Shown in pieces: positions 59,624 through 64,000 of a stretch of DNA of 64,000 bases (position 1 is its first letter; every line of letters starts with the position of its first letter). Below the pieces are notes generated by a model that was not told the origin of the DNA, made no database searches, and saw only the letters and a list, made by a program, of their open reading frames with translations. The stretch comes from Candidatus Woesearchaeota archaeon. GTDB taxonomy: Archaea; Nanobdellota; Nanobdellia; Woesearchaeales; JAFGLG01. Made by a program: the position numbers and the translations under genes. The stretch covers positions 62,001-126,000 of the forward strand of contig JAFGLG010000017.1 of NCBI GenBank assembly GCA_016928155.1. Direction: 5' to 3'.

Positions 59624-60613
59624 TCATTGCATGGCTTCTAATTTCTCTATCTCTTCCTTTGCGTCTATCTCTGTGATTACTCTGTTTGCCACGAATTCTG
59701 TCCTGTCGAACATCTCGTTCCTGTTGACCCTGCCAACCAGCTTGATTGTCTCGCCGATGAGGCCGGTCTTGACCTCCTCGAACTTCTCAGGGAAATCCCT
59801 GTATGTGAGGACCTCTTCTGTGCTCTTCTTCAGCAGATTGTCCACCTGGTTCCTGAACAGCACAGCCCTCATGTTACCTGTGCCGTCGTCAAGCGAGAGG
59901 TTGAGCAGGTATGCATAGTAGGGCTTGACCTCATTGTGCTGGTCGCAGTAGAACTTGTCTTCGCGGAGCCTTGCCCTCCTGCTGCATTCCGGGCATATCT
60001 CGAAGAATCTCAGGTCAAATGCCTGCACTATTGTCGCCAGCAATTCTACATTGCTGTCATTCGGCTCGAGCTGGTTTATGAATTTCCTTGCTGTTGCATT
60101 CTGCTTGACTTCAGCAATCTCCTCTCCTGGCGGATTGATAAGCAGCTCTCCCCTGTCTCCCATGTGTATCTCTTTCCTTCCCTGATTCTCCTTTACATAT
60201 GCGTTCTTGACCTTGACGATGTCATTCTCTTTTATGCCGGCGAGCATCTCTGCCTTGGAGCCCCAGACCACAAGCCTTATGACTCCTGTCTCGTCGCCTA
60301 TCAGCATATTCCCCACTTTTCCTTTCCTCTCTCCTGTGTCGAATTCATTAGCTCCGTAGTTTGCCTGCACCCTGCCTGCTGTCTCGCAGCTCCTCATGCC
60401 TACCAGCATGTCTTTTATCTTGACTTTGCCTGTGATCTCCTCGAAAAGCTTTATCCCCAGCTCATTTGCGACAATGTGCGCCGCACCTTCTTTTGAGATG
60501 AGTCCTGAGAGCTTGTCCATCTTCTCCTTTATCCTTCTCTCTATCTCCTGCTCTGATATCTGGCTCTTCTCCTGTATCTTCTTCAGCATATCATGATATG
60601 GCATTTTTAGCAT
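59624..60613 (-). CDS. rpa: Replication protein A-like ssDNA-binding protein
   Basis: 329 residues from ATG 60613, preferred because GGGGTG precedes it; the frame opens upstream at 60646. At least two OB folds (SCETAGRVQANYG..., VIRLVVWGSKAEML, and the second with AVLFRNQVDNLL), with a zinc-binding insertion CPECSRRA...FYCDQH. Archaeal RPA41-like protein that protects ssDNA in replication and repair. TATA at 60653-60663. Confidence 0.93.
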   Translation of the reverse strand: MLKMPYHDMLKKIQEKSQISEQEIERRIKEKMDKLSGLISKEGAAHIVANELGIKLFEEITGKVKIKDMLVGMRSCETAGRVQANYGANEFDTGERKGKVGNMLIGDETGVIRLVVWGSKAEMLAGIKENDIVKVKNAYVKENQGRKEIHMGDRGELLINPPGEEIAEVKQNATARKFINQLEPNDSNVELLATIVQAFDLRFFEICPECSRRARLREDKFYCDQHNEVKPYYAYLLNLSLDDGTGNMRAVLFRNQVDNLLKKSTEEVLTYRDFPEKFEEVKTGLIGETIKLVGRVNRNEMFDRTEFVANRVITEIDAKEEIEKLEAMQ

Positions 60614-60652
60614 GTTCACACCCCTGGTTACAGCTTTTCGGCCCATTCAAGG

Positions 60653-60663
60653 ATTTATATATT
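60653..60663 (-). promoter_or_regulatory. TATA box of the rpa-deacetylase unit
   Basis: AAATATATAAA-type sequence on the minus strand, about 40-50 bp before ATG 60613. Confidence 0.5.
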
Positions 60664-60686
60664 TTTATATGTTCCAGCCGGCCTTT

Positions 60687-61991
60687 TTATAAATAATCAG
60701 GCTTTGGAGGTTCGATCTTCTGTCTTTTCGGAAATCTTCTTTTCGATTCCTTTGAATCCTTTCTCTTCCTGAAATGATAGAACCAGATCAGGTTGATGAT
60801 TATGAGTATTATGACAAGTGTTGCCAGTATGGAATCCATGCCTATCCTTGATTCTTCTCCCACGACATGCCCTGTCACGCCGAATCTGCTTATCTCTATG
60901 ATATCATAATCCATCTTTGCCTCGAATTCGCTTTCTGTCTTCTGGTTGGCATAGTAGAGCCCGAGCTTTATTGTGTATGTGCCTGGAAGCATGTCCTCCG
61001 TATCCCAGAATGCATTTATTGTGCCGTATCCTCCCGGCTCGAGGTTCACAGATGCTGTCTTGTATTTCATCAGTTCTTTCTCTCCTTCATATGCCCTGAA
61101 CACACCATACACATCATCCAGAGGCTTGTTCCAGAGGCTTTGCAGATAGATGTCGAACTTGACTATCTCCCCGAGCTTGTAGTGCTCGACAGCGATGTTT
61201 GTTATGTTTATCATGAGATTCCCGACTGTGAATCTTTTCCTGACCACAAGCTCTTTCCCGTCGAAGTCTATCTTCGCCACTGCTGTATAATCCCCTGATC
61301 TTGCTGCTGCCCAGCTCCCTTTGATCCTGCCTTCCATCCTGCTGTTAAGGGATATGGTGTCAGTCTCGACCTTGTCTACTGTTATATTGCTTGGATCCAC
61401 TATCTCTACAACACCTTTTATTGAGCTTATGTCCTCTGTGCCCAGGCTGTAGAGCGCTATTGAGAATGTCGTCGGCTGCTCTGCATTCGCCTGGCTGACA
61501 TACATCATCCCATCCAGGTATTTACCTTCATACGGGACTTTGATGTTGAATTTTGCGACTACCTGTGGTGTCGCCGCTATCTCTGCGCTTGATATCCTGA
61601 TTTCGCCGTCAGAGATTATCTCATCATCTGTGACTGTCTGAGGAAGTTTCAATATCAGTATCTCTGTCGTGTGCTTCCCAGGATTGAATACCATGTCTGG
61701 CATCCTGAATGTGAATGGCACAGTCACTTCTCTCTGCGATGCATCGACATCATATATCTGCTGTTCCAGCTGTATCTTGTCAGCGAACATGCCCCTGACA
61801 TACACGAGTGCCCTGAAATCCTCATTTTCGTCGTTTATTATCCTTATCTTAGAGGTGATGGATTTCCCTGCCTCGAAGTCATGGTCTTGCCATGCTGGGG
61901 AGACTCCGAAACCTGATGCAGATCCTGTCTGGATTAGCGCCATCGCTAGGAAGATGAATGATACAGATATCCATCTAGTCTCTCTTCTCAT
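60687..61991 (-). CDS. Membrane-anchored beta-domain protein, partner of the LamG protein
   Basis: 434 residues: signal segment (FIFLAMALIQTGSASG), several beta-sandwich domains of CARDB/NEW3 type, a membrane segment near 395-412 and a K/P-rich cytoplasmic tail (KESKRRFPKRQKIEPPKP). It overlaps the LamG gene by 4 bp. Resembles the protein at 23241-24515 in the C-terminal half (SLWNKPLDDVYG, PGTYTIKLG). Probably a surface-complex anchor; function unknown. Confidence 0.75.
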   Translation of the reverse strand: MRRETRWISVSFIFLAMALIQTGSASGFGVSPAWQDHDFEAGKSITSKIRIINDENEDFRALVYVRGMFADKIQLEQQIYDVDASQREVTVPFTFRMPDMVFNPGKHTTEILILKLPQTVTDDEIISDGEIRISSAEIAATPQVVAKFNIKVPYEGKYLDGMMYVSQANAEQPTTFSIALYSLGTEDISSIKGVVEIVDPSNITVDKVETDTISLNSRMEGRIKGSWAAARSGDYTAVAKIDFDGKELVVRKRFTVGNLMINITNIAVEHYKLGEIVKFDIYLQSLWNKPLDDVYGVFRAYEGEKELMKYKTASVNLEPGGYGTINAFWDTEDMLPGTYTIKLGLYYANQKTESEFEAKMDYDIIEISRFGVTGHVVGEESRIGMDSILATLVIILIIINLIWFYHFRKRKDSKESKRRFPKRQKIEPPKPDYL

Positions 61992-64000
61992 GTTTCACCT
62001 GTGAAGACCAATATACTTGATTTGTTCCCTGGAGGCTCTCCTCCTGGCACCCATACTCTTATCTCTGTCTCGACTTCATCCTCTTCTGGCCTGTAGCCAA
62101 GCTGTCCTGCTATATAGGTCCATGTTGTGCTGTTGTATCCGGGTATGTTCGTCCATTCCGTTGCAGTCCTGGTATGGCTCCAGTTGAATGATCCTGTTTC
62201 TGATGTGTTTCCTGCCTTGTACTGGAAGTGGCTTGTGTTTATCTCGACTGCATCCCATAGGCTGTCGAGTGCGTAGATGGAGAGGTTAATGTGGACATTG
62301 CCCTCATTCCGGATCTGGAATGGTGTTGGGCTGTTGTCTTCTGTGTCATTGGTCTCTCCTGTCTCTGCCTCTCCGAAGCTCACATTGGTGTCTACCTGCT
62401 CGATGATGATTGTGGGCTCTATCGTGAAGTTCCATGTCTCACTCCAGTTCCCGTAATCATCTCCGTCAAATGCCCTTACCTGCCAGAAGAATATGCAGTT
62501 CACTTCAAGGTCATCTGGTGTTGTATAGTTGGTGCCGTTTATGCTGTAGTAATGCCTTTCTGTTCCGCAGCTGTATGGTGTTATGTTGATATCATATGTG
62601 AGGTTATCTACTCCCTCCTCGACATCTATGTCATAGCTCTCGTTCCATTCGAAGGTCACGTTCCTCCAGAACAGTGTGTCATTCCCGTTTGTCGGGCTTA
62701 TCAGTGTAGGTGCTCCAGGAGGTGTATTGGCTATTGTCAGGTTGTTGCTGCAGTTCTCTGCCCCGTCTTCATAGCCGTCATTGGGTGTTATGCAGGCTTT
62801 CCAGACCTCATCCTTGATGATCTCCCCATCAGACATCATGTCTGTCCTGTTCGCCGCGATCAGTGCGATCTGCTCATCAGACAGCGCTGTGTCAAACACT
62901 ATGACATCATCGATATATCCGTCCCACCATGCATCATCACCCCACGGATGCCCTCCGACAACAAAATCAGAAGACACCGGAGACCAAGAAGAAGGAGTCG
63001 TATCTTTCAATTCGCCATCGACAAATATTGCGACATCAGTGCCATTGTTCCTGCACATCACATGATGCCACTCATCAGCCGCAATCTCAGCTGTGGAAGC
63101 CTCGGCTGAACCATCCAAGCAAGCCACTCCTGTGTCCCAGGTGTATAATTCATAACCATCATAAGCGCCATTATCCTGCCCCATCACCATACACCAGCCA
63201 TAATCACCGCACCCGAGATCATTCGAATATATCCATCCTCCGAAAGTCGCAGTGTCATCAGTGAGCAGCTCAGTGAAATTCACATAATCACCATCGCCGT
63301 CGAATCTGTATGCGCCTCTTCCGTCGAATCCTCCTGTCCTGGAGTGCGCCGCCCCGACTACTGTGCCGTTATTCCCATTCCCTGAGTAATCCTTTGCTGT
63401 CGTGGCTTCATCGCCGAACAGCTTCTCGAATGGCGCAATCAGTTCTGCTGTATTGCTCCCGTCTTTTATCCATCTGTGTATGTTCTTGACAGGGTGGTTT
63501 TCCGGGTCGCTTGTGCTCTGGTTATAGACTGTGAGATTCTCTGTTGTCCTGTTGAGGCCGAATGTCGAGTTCAATATCGGCTGGCTCTGCGTCGGCGGGT
63601 CATTGTCTATCCTGAGGTCATTGCTCTGCAGTGTCGGCCCGTCGTCTATGCCGTCATTCGGTGTTATCTCGCACTGCCAGAGATCAGCATAGTCTGTCTC
63701 ATCTGAGAACATCATGTCTGTCTCGCCGTTAGATATCTGTGCTATCTGCATGTCAGATAGCGTCCTGTTCCATATCATGAACTCGTCTATTGTTCCGTTG
63801 AATGGGTTGATGACTGTTGTCGCATTCAATGAGACATAATCCACATACATTGTATTATGCACATCGGCCTGGCTGGATCCTTCAATCCTCTGTCGGATCT
63901 CCTGTTCAAAGATGCTCTCAGGCCCATCATAGTCTATTGATGTGTGCATTGCTTCCGGCTTGTATCCGTATCTTTTTTTGTCCCAGTTGCCGAGTCCTTC
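61988..64000 (-). CDS. Large surface protein with LamG-like domains (5' end outside window)
   Basis: At least 670 residues; the frame is open to the window edge, so the start is missing. One complete LamG/concanavalin-like jellyroll (RFDGDGDYVNF, FGGWIYSN, EWHHVMCRNNGTDVAIFVDG, DGYIDDVIVFDTALSDEQIA) and the end of an earlier one (GTIDEFMIWNRTLSDMQIA), separated by Ig-like domains, then a C-terminal domain with RNEGNVHINLSI and VPGGEPPGNKSS like that of the protein at 24543-25232. No C-terminal anchor; attachment may depend on the partner gene that overlaps it. Codon use of the LamG domain (about 62930-63300) differs from the rest. Confidence 0.85.
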   Translation of the reverse strand, partial: EGLGNWDKKRYGYKPEAMHTSIDYDGPESIFEQEIRQRIEGSSQADVHNTMYVDYVSLNATTVINPFNGTIDEFMIWNRTLSDMQIAQISNGETDMMFSDETDYADLWQCEITPNDGIDDGPTLQSNDLRIDNDPPTQSQPILNSTFGLNRTTENLTVYNQSTSDPENHPVKNIHRWIKDGSNTAELIAPFEKLFGDEATTAKDYSGNGNNGTVVGAAHSRTGGFDGRGAYRFDGDGDYVNFTELLTDDTATFGGWIYSNDLGCGDYGWCMVMGQDNGAYDGYELYTWDTGVACLDGSAEASTAEIAADEWHHVMCRNNGTDVAIFVDGELKDTTPSSWSPVSSDFVVGGHPWGDDAWWDGYIDDVIVFDTALSDEQIALIAANRTDMMSDGEIIKDEVWKACITPNDGYEDGAENCSNNLTIANTPPGAPTLISPTNGNDTLFWRNVTFEWNESYDIDVEEGVDNLTYDINITPYSCGTERHYYSINGTNYTTPDDLEVNCIFFWQVRAFDGDDYGNWSETWNFTIEPTIIIEQVDTNVSFGEAETGETNDTEDNSPTPFQIRNEGNVHINLSIYALDSLWDAVEINTSHFQYKAGNTSETGSFNWSHTRTATEWTNIPGYNSTTWTYIAGQLGYRPEEDEVETEIRVWVPGGEPPGNKSSILVFTGET

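Noticed and set aside
1-64000. CRISPR array, insertion sequence or rRNA operon
   Set aside because: No regularly spaced identical repeats, transposase motifs or rRNA-like conserved stretches were seen on either strand.

Overview
The window is archaeal chromosome. It carries a complete archaeal ribosomal-protein operon in the order L3-L4-L23-L2-S19-L22-S3-L29-aIF1-RNase P Rpp29-S17-L14-L24-S4e-L5-S14-S8-L6-L32e-L19e-L18-S5-L30-L15-SecY, followed by an EMC3/YidC-like insertase. It also has fibrillarin/Nop5, RadA, Hjc, FEN1, an archaeal-type primase, tRNA splicing endonuclease, RNase Z and Trm5. The compact primase and the many short class III pilin-like or S-layer-like surface proteins suggest a DPANN lineage, perhaps Woesearchaeota or Pacearchaeota; that placement is inference. 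No rRNA, tRNA or CRISPR array was seen.

Layout. 1-3.8 kb: a 5'-truncated valyl-tRNA synthetase converging on a cysS-Nudix pair, with a large palindrome between them. 4.2-6.0 kb: an AT-richer AAA ATPase. 6.1-8.6 kb: speH, then nop5-flpA. 8.6-22.6 kb: one minus-strand operon of seven genes, starting with an unlisted 55-residue ribbon-helix-helix (RHH) regulator and continuing with a 1993-residue and a 1385-residue surface protein, a helical DUF4129-like protein, MoxR ATPase, DUF58 and a VWA membrane protein. 22.7-25.5 kb: small pilin/S-layer-like proteins and a membrane-anchored beta-domain protein. 25.8-27.6 kb: divergent Toprim protein and primase. 27.9-42.4 kb: the ribosomal operon. 42.4-54.7 kb: housekeeping nucleic-acid genes (Hjc, RNase Z, EndA, FEN1, Trm5, ThpR, TRAM, RadA), a Cys-less PurF homologue, an EamA-type transporter and an HTH-PIN pair. 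54.8-64 kb: envelope genes again, including a pilin-like protein with a beta-barrel-like protein, a secreted caspase/legumain-like peptidase, a polysaccharide deacetylase, an RPA-like protein, and a LamG surface protein running off the right edge with its membrane-anchored partner.

The strongest candidate for an undescribed system is the 8.6-22.6 kb operon. Almost all gene junctions overlap, so it is probably translated as one unit. Two identical 13-bp palindromes lie 22 bp apart between its TATA box and the RHH start codon, the layout expected of an autoregulating RHH repressor. MoxR-DUF58-VWA-DUF4129 sets are known as chaperone-like assembly modules. Here the set is joined to two giant, sequon-rich surface proteins, one of which carries about ten acidic Cys/DND repeats and a cytoplasmic tail resembling the stand-alone helical protein. 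I infer a regulated system that matures or assembles a calcium-dependent surface structure.

A second theme is a duplicated two-gene surface cassette (24543-25232 with 23241-24515, and 61988-64000 with 60687-61991). A third is a C-terminal beta-barrel-like domain (54805-56574) in an organism not expected to have an outer membrane.
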